Source of the DNA: Leifsonia sp. 466MF
Lineage (GTDB): Bacteria > Actinomycetota > Actinomycetes > Actinomycetales > Microbacteriaceae
DNA: 64,000 bases
Direction of reading: 5' to 3'
NCBI RefSeq assembly: GCF_900100265.1
Contig: NZ_LT629696.1
Location: 1,612,001 to 1,676,000, forward strand
How positions within the stretch are numbered: the stretch's first letter is position 1; every line of letters begins with the position of its first letter. The notes beneath the pieces were generated by a model. That model did no database searches. It worked only from the letters and a program-made list of their open reading frames with translations, and was not told the origin of the DNA. This document shows positions 23,777 to 33,405 of this stretch, in pieces. Position numbers and translations under genes: made by a program.

Positions 23777-24775
23777 CGAGGTCGCCGCCGGCTCTCTCGG
23801 GGCGGTGGCCTCAAGGCTGAGCGCCAGCGTCGACCGGGTGAACCGCTCGCCCCACTCGGTGGCGGCGACGATGGCCTCGTCCGGACCGAGGATGCGGAAG
23901 GGCGCGTCGACAGCGGCGAGCCCGAAGAGCGCCCACTCGGCGCTGTCGGCGGTGATCCGGACCGCGCACGTGCCGTCGCCGCGGTCGTCGACCGTCGCCC
24001 AGCGTCCGAGCACCTCGACGACGCGGTCGTTGGGCGCCTCGATGACGGCCTCGACGACCATCGGCTCGACCGCGCTGTGCAGCGACGCGCGCACGTACTC
24101 CGCCGCGTCCTCCGCGGGCAGCGCTCGCGGCCGGAACCGCACGCCGGTGGGGTGCGGCTCGGCGATGCGGTCGAGGCGGAAGCTGCGCCAGTCGAACCGG
24201 GTGAGGTCGTAGGCGACGAGGTACCAGCGGCGTTCGATGGAGACCAGCCGGTGCGGCTCGACCGTCCGGTTGGAAGCCTGGCCGTCGCGGGCCACGTAGG
24301 CGAACTCGATCCGCTCCTCGTCGCGGCACGCCTGGGCGAAGGCGGTGAGGATGCCGGGATCGGTCATCGGGGTCGGCCCGAGCGTGGTGGACAGCGTCGT
24401 CATCCGCAGTGCGTCGACCCGGCGCCGGAGCCGGGGCGGCATCACCTGGACGACCTTGGCGAGCGCCCGGACGGACGCCTCGTCGACGCCCGCAATGCCG
24501 CTCTGCGCCGCGGTCCGGAGGCCGACGGCGAGCGCGACGGCCTCGTCGTCGTCGACGACCAGGGGAGGGAGGGAGGCGCCGGCAGCGAGCTGGTAGCCGC
24601 CCGAGACCCCGCGGGTGGCGTCGACCGGGTACCCGAGGTCGCGCAGTCGTTCGACGTCACGGCGGAGGGTGCGCGGCGAGACTCCGAGGCGGTCGGCGAG
24701 TTCCTGTCCTGGCCAGTAGCGGTGCGTCTGGAGGAGGGAGAGGAGCTGGAGCGAGCGGGAGCCGGTACTTGCCAT
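23774..24775 (-). CDS. WYL-domain transcriptional regulator (DeoR/YafY type)
   Basis: A 333-residue one-component regulator. An N-terminal winged helix is clear (YWPGQELADRLGVSPRTLRR, then DVERLRDLGYPV), and the WYL domain follows at about residues 135-220 (SIERRWYLVAYDLTRFDWRS, then FRLDRI). WYL domains bind nucleic-acid or nucleotide ligands. A WCX-like C-terminal domain ends the protein. ATG 24775 lies six bases from CACAAT; a GTG at 24790 is also in frame. It is only 10 bases upstream of the ferritin-VIT gene, so it could control it. Confidence 0.9.
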   Translation of the reverse strand: MASTGSRSLQLLSLLQTHRYWPGQELADRLGVSPRTLRRDVERLRDLGYPVDATRGVSGGYQLAAGASLPPLVVDDDEAVALAVGLRTAAQSGIAGVDEASVRALAKVVQVMPPRLRRRVDALRMTTLSTTLGPTPMTDPGILTAFAQACRDEERIEFAYVARDGQASNRTVEPHRLVSIERRWYLVAYDLTRFDWRSFRLDRIAEPHPTGVRFRPRALPAEDAAEYVRASLHSAVEPMVVEAVIEAPNDRVVEVLGRWATVDDRGDGTCAVRITADSAEWALFGLAAVDAPFRILGPDEAIVAATEWGERFTRSTLALSLEATAPREPAATS

Positions 24776-24781
24776 GCATCC

Positions 24782-24787
24782 ATTGTG
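24782..24787 (-). promoter_or_regulatory. Predicted -10 box of the WYL regulator gene
   Basis: CACAAT on the minus strand, six bases before ATG 24775. It would rule out the GTG at 24790 as start. Confidence 0.4.
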
Positions 24788-24814
24788 CACATCCTTGCGG
24801 TCGGAAACTGACCG

Positions 24815-25792
24815 CTAGCTGCGTACGGCAGCCTCCGGACCCGAGCCGCTCGCGGCGGGAGGCAGGGGCGCGGCGCCGGGCCGCGAGAGCGTGATCACGG
24901 CCTCCGTGATCCACTCCGACTCCTCGAGCGAGGCCTCGACCGCCTGCAGGTCGGCGGCGACGTCCGACTCCCGGTCGTTGCCGACGAGGTCGACCGCCGC
25001 CACGAGGTAGAACCGCTCGGGGCCGACGTACTCGAGGTGCAGATAGGTGACCGTCTCGACCTCGGGATGTGCGAGCAGTGCGCCGAGGGCGGCCTCCGAG
25101 GCGCGGTCCGAGCCGGGCTGTCCGACCAGGAACCGCCGGTTGCGCTCGATGAGCACGACCGCGACGATCGCCAGGAGCACCCCGACCAGGATGGAGCCGA
25201 GCGCATCCCAGAACGGGTTGCCGGTGAGTTCGTGCAGCAGCAGGCCGAGGAAGGCGATCACCAGGCCGACGAGGGCCGCGGAGTCCTCGGCGAACACGGC
25301 CCGCAGCGTCGGATTCGAGGTGCTGAACACGTGCTCGAACGTGCCGGTGCCCGAGGACTCGGCCTTCGCGTGCGCCTGCCGGTACGACTGGATGAACGAG
25401 ATGCCCTCGAAGACGAAGGCCGCCGCCAGGACGAGGTAGCCGACGAGGTAGTCCGAGTCCGCCTCTTCCGAGCCGAGCGCCTGGACGCCGTGCATGATCG
25501 ACACCACCGCCCCAGCGGTGAAGAGCCCGACGGCCGCGAAGAGACTCCAGACGTAGGCGTCGCGGCCGTACCCGCCGGGATGCGACGCGTCGCGCGGCCG
25601 CACGGCGGAACGCTCGGCCTGGATGAGGAAGATCTCGTTGCCGGCGTCCGCCCACGAGTGCGCGGCCTCGGCGACCAGGGAGGCGGATCCGGTGAGGATG
25701 GCGGCGAAGGTCTTGGCGATCGCCACGAGGATGTTCGCTGCGAAGGCGAGCAGCACGGTGAACAGACTCGAGGATCGTTTGCTGCGGGGCAT
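24815..25792 (-). CDS. Cation diffusion facilitator family transporter
   Basis: A 325-residue metal/proton antiporter of the inner membrane. Six helices are predictable. Helix II carries AEAAHSWADAGNEIFL, corresponding to the HxxxD metal site, and helix V carries EDSAALVGL, supplying the second D. The C-terminal 90 residues form the cytoplasmic ferredoxin-like domain. The GYGRDAYVWSL block after helix II is typical of the family. Likely substrate is Zn2+, Co2+ or Mn2+, undetermined. ATG 25792 gives a start next to the hydrophobic first helix. Confidence 0.9.
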   Translation of the reverse strand: MPRSKRSSSLFTVLLAFAANILVAIAKTFAAILTGSASLVAEAAHSWADAGNEIFLIQAERSAVRPRDASHPGGYGRDAYVWSLFAAVGLFTAGAVVSIMHGVQALGSEEADSDYLVGYLVLAAAFVFEGISFIQSYRQAHAKAESSGTGTFEHVFSTSNPTLRAVFAEDSAALVGLVIAFLGLLLHELTGNPFWDALGSILVGVLLAIVAVVLIERNRRFLVGQPGSDRASEAALGALLAHPEVETVTYLHLEYVGPERFYLVAAVDLVGNDRESDVAADLQAVEASLEESEWITEAVITLSRPGAAPLPPAASGSGPEAAVRS

Positions 25793-25829
25793 GGCGACAC
25801 CATAGTCCTGCGGCAGAGCGGGAATGCAG

Positions 25830-25858
25830 AAGGCCCCGGTCGTTGTGACCGGGGCCTT
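25830..25858 (-). terminator. Hairpin terminator after tRNA-Leu
   Basis: AAGGCCCCGGTC and GACCGGGGCCTT form a perfect 12-base-pair stem with a five-base loop (25842-25846), 22 bases beyond the tRNA 3' end in the direction of transcription. The tail is only weakly T-rich. Confidence 0.75.
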
Positions 25859-25879
25859 CCGTCCGCTTTCGCGGTTCTG

Positions 25880-25964
25880 TGTCCGAGGGGGGACTTGAAC
25901 CCCCACGCCCTATACGGGCACTAGCACCTCAAGCTAGCGCGTCTGCCATTTCCGCCACCCGGAC
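25880..25964 (-). tRNA. tRNA-Leu (anticodon GAG)
   Basis: Minus-strand cloverleaf: acceptor GTCCGGG pairs with CTCGGAC, the D-arm region is GGCGGAAATGGCAGACGC, the anticodon stem-loop is CTAGC-TTGAGGT-GCTAG giving anticodon GAG (reads CUC), a long variable arm (TGCCCGTATAGGGCGT) marks it as class II, and the T-arm has GGTTCAAGTCC. The discriminator is A; the CCA end is not encoded. Confidence 0.96.
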
Positions 25965-26085
25965 GAGGTGAGATGACCGCCGAACTGCTCCGGCTGCCGA
26001 AGAAAGACGATAGCACGGATTCTCCACAGAGGATCACTCGTCCACACACCTCGGGCGTGGCGGGGCGGTCGTCGTATGCGGCAGG

Positions 26086-26091
26086 TAGCGT
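26086..26091 (+). promoter_or_regulatory. Predicted -10 box of the M20 peptidase gene
   Basis: TAGCGT, six bases before ATG 26098. The adjoining GGAGGG lies too close to the ATG to work as a Shine-Dalgarno, which favours a leaderless message. Confidence 0.4.
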
Positions 26092-26097
26092 GGAGGG

Positions 26098-27417
26098 ATG
26101 ACCGACGAACTCCGCGCGACCGAGCCCGACCTCGACGAGACCGCGATCATCGCCCGGGACCTCATCCGGTTCGACACGACGAACTACGGCGAGGGCCGCT
26201 CGAACGGCGAGGCGGAGGCCGCCGCCTATGTCGAGGCGAAGCTGTCCGAGCTGGGCCTCCGGCCGCAGGTGTTCGAGTCCGATCCGGGCCGCGCGAGCGT
26301 GGTGGCCCGTGTCGAGGGCGCCGACCCGGGCAAGCCGGCCCTCGTCGTCCACGGTCACCTCGATGTCGTTCCGGCCGACCCGCGCAACTGGTCCGTCGAC
26401 CCGTTCGGCGGCGAGATCAAAGACGGCCTGCTCTGGGGCCGCGGCGCCGTCGACATGAAGAACATGGATGCGATGATCCTGACCGCGGTCGGCGACATCC
26501 TGCGCGCGGGGCAGCGTCCGGCACGTGACCTCGTCGTGGCGTTCTTCGCCGACGAGGAGGACGGCGGCCGTCGCGGATCCCACCACCTGGTCGACACGCA
26601 TCCGGAGCTGTTCGCGGGCGCGACGGAGGCGATCAGCGAGGTCGGCGGCTACTCGATCGACCTCGCGGGCCGCCGTGCGTACCTTCTGCAGACGGGGGAG
26701 AAGTCTCTTGTCTGGATCAAGCTCATCGCACGCGGCCGGGCCGCGCACGGTTCGCGGCTCATCCGCGAGAACGCGATCACGCGGCTGGCGGAGGCCGTCG
26801 TCGCCCTGGGTCGCGAGGACTGGCCGATCCAGCTGACCGCCACGACGACCCGGCTGATCGGCGAGCTCGGCAGGCTGCTCGACGTCGACCCGCAGCGGAT
26901 CGGGCCGGACGAGGTGGTGATCCGCACCGGCACGGCCGCCGGCTTCATCCTGGCGACCCTGCGGACGACGACGAACCCGACGCTGCTCGAGGCCGGCTAC
27001 AAGCACAACGTCATCCCGGACACCGCGGAGGCTCTGATCGACATCCGCACGCTGCCGGGCGAGGAGGACGCCGTGCTCGCACGCGTCCGCGAGCTGATCG
27101 GCGACGACGTCGAGATCGAGGTCATGCACCGCGACATCGGCCTCGAGGCCGAGTTCGGCGGCGGCCTGGTGGAGGCGATCACCGACACGCTGCAGCAGCA
27201 CGACCCGGGCGCGCCCGTCCTGCCGTACCTCCTCTCGGGTGGCACCGACAACAAGGCGCTCAGCAAGCTCGGCATCACGGGATACGGCTTCGCGCCGCTC
27301 CGGCTGCCCGCCGATCTCGACTTCCCCGGCATGTTCCACGGGGTGGACGAGCGGGTCCCGCTCGACGCGCTAGTGTTCGGTAGGACCGTGCTCCGCGACC
27401 TCCTCCGCGCCTACTGA
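26098..27417 (+). CDS. M20-family metallopeptidase/deacylase
   Basis: A 439-residue di-zinc hydrolase of the ArgE/DapE/CPG2 group. Metal-site motifs are visible: VVHGHLDVVPAD (His, Asp), WGRGAVDMKNMDA (bridging Asp), FFADEEDGGRRGS (catalytic Glu and Glu ligand) and the C-terminal SGGTDNKALSKLG region. A dimerisation domain occupies roughly residues 210-330. It is cytoplasmic, with no signal peptide. Substrate (peptide or N-acyl amino acid) is not readable. It is followed by uppP after 21 bases. Confidence 0.9.
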   Translation: MTDELRATEPDLDETAIIARDLIRFDTTNYGEGRSNGEAEAAAYVEAKLSELGLRPQVFESDPGRASVVARVEGADPGKPALVVHGHLDVVPADPRNWSVDPFGGEIKDGLLWGRGAVDMKNMDAMILTAVGDILRAGQRPARDLVVAFFADEEDGGRRGSHHLVDTHPELFAGATEAISEVGGYSIDLAGRRAYLLQTGEKSLVWIKLIARGRAAHGSRLIRENAITRLAEAVVALGREDWPIQLTATTTRLIGELGRLLDVDPQRIGPDEVVIRTGTAAGFILATLRTTTNPTLLEAGYKHNVIPDTAEALIDIRTLPGEEDAVLARVRELIGDDVEIEVMHRDIGLEAEFGGGLVEAITDTLQQHDPGAPVLPYLLSGGTDNKALSKLGITGYGFAPLRLPADLDFPGMFHGVDERVPLDALVFGRTVLRDLLRAY

Positions 27418-27438
27418 CCCCGGGATTCGACGCTTCGT

Positions 27439-28302
27439 ATGGACTTCATCAACGCCCTGATCCTCGGCCTCGTTCAGGGGCTCACCGAGTTCCTCCCCAT
27501 CTCGTCGTCTGCGCACATCCGCATCGTCGGCGAACTGCTGGGCACCGGTGCCGACCCGGGGGCGCGCTTCACCGCGATCATCCAGCTGGGCACCGAAGCA
27601 GCGGTGCTGCTCTACTTCTGGCGCGACATCACACGGATCATCGCGCAGTGGTTCCGCGCGCTGTTCGGGCGTATCCCGCGCAACGACCCCGACGCACGGA
27701 TGGGGTGGCTCGTCATCCTGGGCAGCATCCCGATCGTGGTCCTCGGGCTGTTCTTCCAGGACCAGATCGAGACGACGTTCCGCTCGCTGTGGATCGTCGC
27801 GACGACGCTCATCGTGTTCGGCATCCTGCTGGGGATCGCCGACTGGGTGGGGTCGAAGCGCAAGCGGCTGCGCGAGCTGACCTGGGGCGACGGCATCATC
27901 TTCGGGCTCGCGCAGGCGCTCGCGCTCATCCCCGGCGTCTCCCGCTCCGGCGGCACGATCACCGCCGGGCTGTTCATGGGCTACCAGCGCCGCGCGGCCG
28001 CCCGCTACTCGTTCCTGCTCGCGCTGCCCGCTGTCTTCGGCAGCGGTTTCTACCAGCTGTACAAAGCGGTCAAGGAGCCGTGCACCGAGGCGCTCGCGAA
28101 GGCAGGAACGTGCACGCCCGAGGTGTTCGGACCGGTGGAGACAGCGGCTGCGACCGTCGTCGCGTTCGTGGTGGGCCTGCTGGTGATCGCGTTCTTCATG
28201 GGCTACATCTCGCGCCGCAGCTTCCTGCCGTTCGTGATCTACCGGATCGCGCTCGGCGTGCTGCTGATGATCCTGCTCGCCGCCGGCGTCCTCCAGGCGT
28301 GA
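27439..28302 (+). CDS. uppP: Undecaprenyl-diphosphate phosphatase
   Basis: Membrane enzyme that dephosphorylates undecaprenyl pyrophosphate to recycle the cell-wall lipid carrier; overproduction is known to give bacitracin tolerance. Diagnostic motifs: [17 protein letters not shown] (Glu and Ser region, near the N-terminus) and [14 protein letters not shown] (catalytic Arg/Ser region). Eight hydrophobic helices fit the 287-residue length. It is probably co-transcribed with the M20 peptidase upstream and mshC downstream. Confidence 0.96.
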   Translation: MDFINALILGLVQGLTEFLPISSSAHIRIVGELLGTGADPGARFTAIIQLGTEAAVLLYFWRDITRIIAQWFRALFGRIPRNDPDARMGWLVILGSIPIVVLGLFFQDQIETTFRSLWIVATTLIVFGILLGIADWVGSKRKRLRELTWGDGIIFGLAQALALIPGVSRSGGTITAGLFMGYQRRAAARYSFLLALPAVFGSGFYQLYKAVKEPCTEALAKAGTCTPEVFGPVETAAATVVAFVVGLLVIAFFMGYISRRSFLPFVIYRIALGVLLMILLAAGVLQA

Positions 28303-28333
28303 CCCGCATGCCCGCGACGACGAACCGCTGACC

Positions 28334-29602
28334 GTGCGCGCCTGGAACGCCCCGGAGGTCCCGGCGGTGCCGCGACCGGATGGCACGGCAGTCGACGTCC
28401 CGTTGCTGTACGACACCGCCTCCGGTCAGCTCGTGGAGGCCCGTCCCGACGACGTCGCCCGCCTGTACGTCTGCGGCATCACGCCCTACGACGCCACCCA
28501 CCTCGGCCACGCAGCCACCTACCTGGCGTTCGACACGCTCCAGCGGGTGTGGCGCGACGCCGGTTATCGCGTGCACTACGCCCAGAACATCACCGACGTC
28601 GACGATCCGTTGCTGGAGCGTGCCGCCCAGACCGGCGTCGGCTGGCGCGCGCTGGCGGACGAGCAGATCGACCTGTTCCGCCGCGACATGGAGGCTCTCC
28701 GCATCCTTCCGCCGGACGACTACGTCGCTGTCACCGAGGTGATCGAGCAGATCGGACGAGCAACGAGCATCCTGCTCGATCGCAGGATGGCGTACCGGCT
28801 CGACGATGACGTCTACTTCGACATCCAGGCCGCCCAGGACGCGGCGCCGTGGGTGCTCGGCGAGGAGAGCGGGCTCGACCGCGCCACCATGCTCGCCCTC
28901 TCCGCCGAGCGCGGCGGTGACCCCGACCGCGCCGGGAAACGCGACCCGCTCGACCCGCTGCTCTGGCGCGGTCCGCGACCGGGGGAGCCGAGCTGGCCGT
29001 CGGAAGCGGGGGAGGGCCGACCCGGCTGGCACATCGAGTGCTCGGTCATCGCGCTCATGCACCTCGGCCGCGACTTCACCGTGCAGGGCGGCGGCTCCGA
29101 TCTCGTCTTCCCGCACCACGAGCTGAGCGCGGGCCACGCCGCCGCGCTGAGCGGCCATCCGCTGGCCCGGGTCTACAGTCACGCTGGGATGGTGGCCTAC
29201 GACGGCGAGAAGATGAGCAAGTCCCTGGGCAACCTGGTGCTCGTATCCGGCCTCCGGGAGCAGGGCGCGGACCCGCGCACGATCCGCTTGGCGCTCCTTG
29301 CGCACCATTACCGCAGCGACTGGGAGTGGTTCGACTCCGCGCTCGACGAAGCCCGACTCCGGCTGACGGCCTGGCAGTCGGCGATCAGCCGGCGCGCAGA
29401 CGAGGTGGATGCCGAGGCAACGCTCGAGGAGGCGGCCCTCGTCGCCCGCATCCGGGCGGCATTGCGGAGCGACCTCGACACGCCGTCTGCCCTGCGAGCC
29501 GTCGACCAGTGGGCGGCCACCCGCCCCGCCGAGACCACCGACCTGGTGCCGCGCGCGATCGACGCGCTGCTCGGCATCCCGCTCGCGACCGCCCCGGAGT
29601 GA
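28334..29602 (+). CDS. mshC: Mycothiol ligase MshC (cysteine:GlcN-Ins ligase)
   Basis: ATP-dependent ligase joining L-cysteine to 1-D-myo-inosityl 2-amino-2-deoxy-glucopyranoside in mycothiol synthesis. It is a cysteinyl-tRNA synthetase paralogue: [12 protein letters not shown] replaces [15 protein letters not shown] gives the first zinc Cys, [15 protein letters not shown] and PHHELS give the other zinc ligands, and KMSKSLGN is the ATP loop. The 422-residue length lacks the anticodon-binding domain, which separates MshC from CysS. GTG start at 28334, 31 bases after uppP. Confidence 0.95.
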   Translation: MRAWNAPEVPAVPRPDGTAVDVPLLYDTASGQLVEARPDDVARLYVCGITPYDATHLGHAATYLAFDTLQRVWRDAGYRVHYAQNITDVDDPLLERAAQTGVGWRALADEQIDLFRRDMEALRILPPDDYVAVTEVIEQIGRATSILLDRRMAYRLDDDVYFDIQAAQDAAPWVLGEESGLDRATMLALSAERGGDPDRAGKRDPLDPLLWRGPRPGEPSWPSEAGEGRPGWHIECSVIALMHLGRDFTVQGGGSDLVFPHHELSAGHAAALSGHPLARVYSHAGMVAYDGEKMSKSLGNLVLVSGLREQGADPRTIRLALLAHHYRSDWEWFDSALDEARLRLTAWQSAISRRADEVDAEATLEEAALVARIRAALRSDLDTPSALRAVDQWAATRPAETTDLVPRAIDALLGIPLATAPE

Positions 29603-29609
29603 GCCGCGG

Positions 29610-30545
29610 TCAGCCGCGGCGCGGGTCGTCCGGCGCGCGCCCGGCGGTTCCGCCGTCGCGGCCGTCACCGCGGCGGCGCAGGTAGCGCTCGAACTCCTGC
29701 GCGATCGCCTCGCCGCTCGCCTCGGGCGAGTCGACCGTGTCGCGCGCCTGCTCGAGCTGCTGGATGTAGGAGGCCATCTCCTCGTCGTCGGCCGCGAGAG
29801 CGTCGATCCCGGACTCCCAGGCGGCCGCCTCGTCGACGAGGGTGCCGCGGGGGATCGTCACGTCGACGAGCTCTTCGAGCTTGTCGATGAGTGCGAGAAC
29901 GGCCTTCGGGCTGGGCGCGTTGTGCACGTAGTGCGGTACCGACGCCCAGATCATCAGGGTCGGGATGCCGACGTCCTCTGCGCCTTCGGCGAGCGCGCTG
30001 AGGATGCCGACCGGCCCCTCGTACGTGGAGCGCTCGAGGCCGAGCTCGGCCCGGACGGCCGCGTTGTCACTGGAGGCGAACACCGAGATCGGCCGCGTGT
30101 GCGGAACGTCCGCGAGCATCGCGCCGAGGAAGACGACGGCTCCGATGTCGGCGGCGAGCGCCACATCCATGATCTCGGCGGTGAAGCTGCGCCAGCTGCG
30201 CGACGGCTCGGTGCCGAGCAGCAGGAAGATGTTGCCGGCGTTGTCGCCGGTGACCGTGAGCTCGGCGTCGCCGGCCAGGTCCTCCCCGACGCGCCCGGGA
30301 AGCGACGGTCCGTACATGACGGCGGAGGGCCAGATCAGCCGTCTGCGGCCGTCGTCGTCCGTCACCACCGGCCGGTTGAACTGGAAATCGAAATAGAGCT
30401 CGGGGTCGACCTCGGCGATGGGAACCACGTCGAGCTGCTCCTTGAGCGTCTTGACCGCGCCGCTGGCCGCCTCGCCCGCGTCGTTCCATCCCTCGAAGGC
30501 CACCACGAGGATGCGCCCGCCGAGGATGTTCTGTCCGTCTGTCAC
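29610..30545 (-). CDS. PAC2 family protein
   Basis: A 311-residue member of the PAC2 (proteasome assembly chaperone 2-like) family, common in actinobacteria with proteasomes or Pup relics. Conserved blocks are VVAFEGWNDAGEAASGAV near the N-terminus, LLLGTEPSRSWRSF, and TLMIWASVPHYVHNAPSPKA. The protein is soluble. Function in bacteria is not established. I chose GTG 30545 (VTDGQNILGG) with a GAGG stretch upstream; an in-frame ATG lies about 40 bases further upstream. Converges with mshC with seven bases between stops. Confidence 0.85.
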   Translation of the reverse strand: MTDGQNILGGRILVVAFEGWNDAGEAASGAVKTLKEQLDVVPIAEVDPELYFDFQFNRPVVTDDDGRRRLIWPSAVMYGPSLPGRVGEDLAGDAELTVTGDNAGNIFLLLGTEPSRSWRSFTAEIMDVALAADIGAVVFLGAMLADVPHTRPISVFASSDNAAVRAELGLERSTYEGPVGILSALAEGAEDVGIPTLMIWASVPHYVHNAPSPKAVLALIDKLEELVDVTIPRGTLVDEAAAWESGIDALAADDEEMASYIQQLEQARDTVDSPEASGEAIAQEFERYLRRRGDGRDGGTAGRAPDDPRRG

Positions 30546-30619
30546 GAAGCTGTCCCTCGTCCCTTCCTGGCGTCCGGTCGGGACGCCATCCATCCAGGAT
30601 AGGCCCGCGGCTCTCCCGA

Positions 30620-30625
30620 TAGACT
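30620..30625 (+). promoter_or_regulatory. Predicted -10 box of the HAD gene
   Basis: TAGACT, eight bases before GTG 30634; leaderless start of the HAD-trmI unit predicted. Confidence 0.5.
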
Positions 30626-30633
30626 TGCCCGTT

Positions 30634-31359
30634 GTGACCGCGTCTTCCCCCCGCAGCGAACATACCCGTAGCGACACCGGCTCTGCCGACCTGCCCGCCG
30701 CCGTGCTGTGGGACATGGACGGCACCCTCGTCGATACCGAGCCGTACTGGATGGCGTCGGAGGTGGAGCTCGTCCACTCGTTCGGCGGTACCTGGACGCA
30801 CGACGACGGTCTTCTGCTCGTCGGCCTCGGCCTCTGGAACTCGGCGGAGATCCTCCGCTCGCGCGGTGTGGCGATGGAGCCGGACGAGATCGTGCACTGG
30901 CTGACCGACCGGGTGCAGCAGAAGCTGGATGCGGACGGCGTGCCGTGGCGCCCGGGCGCCCGCGAGCTGCTCGAGTCGCTGCGCGAGCGCGGCATCCCGA
31001 CGGCACTGGTGACCATGTCGGTGCGGAGGATGGCGGAGCAGATCGTCGCACACATCCCGTTCGACGCGTTCGATGTGATCGTGAGCGGTGACGAGGTCGA
31101 CGAGCCGAAGCCCGCGCCGGAGCCGTACCTGCGCGCCGCCGAGCTGCTCGGCGTGGAGATCCGCGACACCGTCGCCCTGGAGGACTCCCTGGTGGGCCTC
31201 GCGTCCGCCGTGGCGTCCGGCGCGACGACGATCGGAGTGCCGCACATCGTGCCGCTGCCGGAGTCGGAGGAGCACACGCTGTGGTCGTCGCTGGACGGCC
31301 GCACCGCGGAGGACGTCTTCGCCGTCGCCCGCGCACACCGTGAGGCGGCGAACCGGTGA
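30634..31359 (+). CDS. HAD-superfamily hydrolase (beta-phosphoglucomutase-like)
   Basis: A 241-residue phosphatase. Motif I is WDMDGTLVDTEPYW (nucleophile Asp), motif II is TMS, motif III/IV is DEPKPAPEPYLRAA plus ALEDSLVGLASAVASG. The helical cap between motifs I and II is of the C1 type, as in phosphoglycolate phosphatase and beta-phosphoglucomutase. Substrate is unknown. Its stop overlaps the trmI start (GTGA), so the two are translationally coupled. Confidence 0.88.
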   Translation: MTASSPRSEHTRSDTGSADLPAAVLWDMDGTLVDTEPYWMASEVELVHSFGGTWTHDDGLLLVGLGLWNSAEILRSRGVAMEPDEIVHWLTDRVQQKLDADGVPWRPGARELLESLRERGIPTALVTMSVRRMAEQIVAHIPFDAFDVIVSGDEVDEPKPAPEPYLRAAELLGVEIRDTVALEDSLVGLASAVASGATTIGVPHIVPLPESEEHTLWSSLDGRTAEDVFAVARAHREAANR

Positions 31360-32366
31360 ACGAGACTCCGCGCAGCTCCGGCCCGTTCCGCGCGGGCGAC
31401 CGCGTGCAGCTCACCGGTCCGAAGGGCCGGATGAACACCATCACGCTGCAGCCGGGAAAAGAGTTCCACAGCCACCGCGGTGTCCTGCAGCACGACGCCA
31501 TCATCGGCCTGCCGGATGGTTCGGTCGTCACCAACAACGCGGGCGTCGAGCACCTCGCGCTGCGTCCGCTGCTCACCGACTTCGTCATGTCGATGCCGCG
31601 AGGCGCGGCCATCGTCTACCCGAAGGACGCTGCGCAGATCCTCGCGCTCGCGGACATCTTCCCCGGCGCGACCGTCGTCGAGGCGGGTGTCGGCTCCGGT
31701 GCGCTCTCGCTCTGGCTGCTGCGTGCGATCGGTCCGGAGGGCCGGCTGCTGTCGTTCGAGCGCCGCGAGGAGTTCGCCGACGTCGCGCGCGACAACGCTG
31801 CGACGTTCCTCGGCAGCGAGCCCGCCAACTGGACGCTGACCGTCGGCGATCTGCAGGATGCGCTGCCCGCCGCTGTCGAACCGGGAACCGTCGACCGCGT
31901 GGTGCTGGACATGCTGGCGCCGTGGGAGACGCTCGATGCGGTCACCAGCGCGCTCAAGCCCGGCGGCGTCGTGATCTGCTACGTCGCCACCGTGACCCAG
32001 CTGTCCCGCGTCGCCGAGGCCATCCGCGCCTCCGGCGACTACACGCACCCGCAGTCGAACGAGACGATGGTCCGCGGCTGGCACGTGGAGGGGCTGGCCG
32101 TCCGTCCCGACCACCGGATGATCGCCCACACCGGCTTCCTGATCACCGCCCGCCGGCTCGCCCCGGGGACCGTCCTGCCCGAGCTGAAGCGCCGTCCGTC
32201 GAAGTCCGACTACTCCGACGAGGATGTCGAGGCCTGGACGCCCGGCGCTCTCGGCGAGCGGCAGTCCAGCCCGAAGAGCCTCCGCAAGCGGATGCGCGAG
32301 GCGGCCGCCAGCGCAGAGCTCGCGAAGGGCCGTGAGGCGGACGAGGACGCTCCGGGCGTCGGCTAG
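31356..32366 (+). CDS. trmI: tRNA (adenine-58-N1)-methyltransferase TrmI
   Basis: SAM-dependent enzyme that makes m1A58 in the T-loop of tRNA. Motif I is VVEAGVGSGALSLWLL, followed by the acidic end LSFERREEF; the catalytic-region block DRVVLDMLAPWET and KPGGVVICYVATVTQLSR are typical. An N-terminal beta domain binds tRNA, and the C-terminus has an extra basic/acidic tail of about 60 residues seen in actinobacterial versions. Starts with GTG overlapping the HAD gene by four bases. Confidence 0.93.
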   Translation: MNETPRSSGPFRAGDRVQLTGPKGRMNTITLQPGKEFHSHRGVLQHDAIIGLPDGSVVTNNAGVEHLALRPLLTDFVMSMPRGAAIVYPKDAAQILALADIFPGATVVEAGVGSGALSLWLLRAIGPEGRLLSFERREEFADVARDNAATFLGSEPANWTLTVGDLQDALPAAVEPGTVDRVVLDMLAPWETLDAVTSALKPGGVVICYVATVTQLSRVAEAIRASGDYTHPQSNETMVRGWHVEGLAVRPDHRMIAHTGFLITARRLAPGTVLPELKRRPSKSDYSDEDVEAWTPGALGERQSSPKSLRKRMREAAASAELAKGREADEDAPGVG

Positions 32367-32436
32367 CATGAATGCGGGAACGCCGGGCTCGCCCGCTGCT
32401 GTCCCGAACCCCACTGATCGGATCGAAAGAGGACCC

Positions 32437-33384
32437 GTGCCCAACGCAACTGCTCGCCGCGTGTCTGCACTCGGACGAACCGCCGCCGTCATCGGAGCCG
32501 CCGGCCTCGTGGCAGTGGCTCTGTCGGCATGCTCGACGAACCCGAACAACGACTGCAGCTCGGCATTGTCTTCGGGCAAGGCGTCGCAGCTGGTCGAGGC
32601 GACGGGGAAGATCGGGTCTCGACCGAAGGTGACGGTGCCGACGCCCGTCGATGCGACGAAGTCGCAGCGTTCTGTGCTCAGCGAGGGTAGTGACAGCACT
32701 GTCGTGCACAAGGGGCAACAGGTCGAGGTCGGTTTCACGGTCATCGACGCGGCGACCGGAAGCGTCCTCGGCAGCGGTTACGGCGATCAGGGTGCGGTCG
32801 TCCCGGTCGGATCGGATGTGATCAGCCGCGGATTGATCTGCGCACCCGTCGGGTCGCGGGTCGCGATCGTGGTGGCGCCCAAGGATGCGCCCCAGCAGGC
32901 GGATTCCGCCCCCGGCACGCAGATCTATGTCCTCGACGTGCTCAAGACCTCCTTGAACGCCGCCAACGGTGCGGTCCGTCCTGCGGCCGCGGGGTTCCCG
33001 ACTGTCGTGCTCGCGCCCACGGGCCAGCCGGGCATCACCATCCCGTCGTCGGGCTCGGCACCGACGAAGGTCCGCAGCGAGGTCCTCAAGCAGGGTGACG
33101 GCCCGGTCGTGAAGAAGGACAGCACCGCGGTTCTGCAGTACACCGCGGTCGGATGGGACAGCAAGCAGGTCGTGACCAGCAGCTGGACCAGCGGAGGGCC
33201 CGATCGGGTCGACATGGCCAGCGGCCAGAGCCAGATCCAGAATCAGAACGGCTCCGTCCTTCCGCAGGCGATGCTCAAGGAGCTCGTGGGGCAGAAGATC
33301 GGCTCGCAGCTGGTGATCGAGACGCCGTCCCAGGGGCAGTTCCCGGCCTCCGCCTGGGTGGTTGACATCCTCGGCATCCACTAG
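32437..33384 (+). CDS. FKBP-type peptidyl-prolyl isomerase lipoprotein
   Basis: A 315-residue exported lipoprotein. The signal peptide ends in a lipobox (VALSAC), so the mature protein would be anchored by Cys32 and acylated by Lgt/Lnt (lnt is at 39460). Two FKBP-like halves are visible; the C-terminal one (LQYTAVGWDSKQVVTSSW, then LPQAMLKELVGQKIGSQLV) is better conserved. Proline isomerase activity of the degenerate first half is doubtful. GTG 32437 follows GAAAGAGGA. Confidence 0.85.
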   Translation: MPNATARRVSALGRTAAVIGAAGLVAVALSACSTNPNNDCSSALSSGKASQLVEATGKIGSRPKVTVPTPVDATKSQRSVLSEGSDSTVVHKGQQVEVGFTVIDAATGSVLGSGYGDQGAVVPVGSDVISRGLICAPVGSRVAIVVAPKDAPQQADSAPGTQIYVLDVLKTSLNAANGAVRPAAAGFPTVVLAPTGQPGITIPSSGSAPTKVRSEVLKQGDGPVVKKDSTAVLQYTAVGWDSKQVVTSSWTSGGPDRVDMASGQSQIQNQNGSVLPQAMLKELVGQKIGSQLVIETPSQGQFPASAWVVDILGIH

Positions 33385-33393
33385 CGCGCGGAC

Positions 33394-33399
33394 TAGGAT
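33394..33399 (+). promoter_or_regulatory. Predicted -10 box of the pafBC unit
   Basis: TAGGAT, six bases before the pafB GTG at 33406; leaderless start predicted. Confidence 0.55.
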
Positions 33400-33405
33400 G
33401 GACGG

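Noticed and set aside
29610..32744. 1044-residue minus-strand open frame extending PAC2
   Set aside because: Only the first 311 codons match PAC2; the rest is antisense to the HAD and trmI genes.
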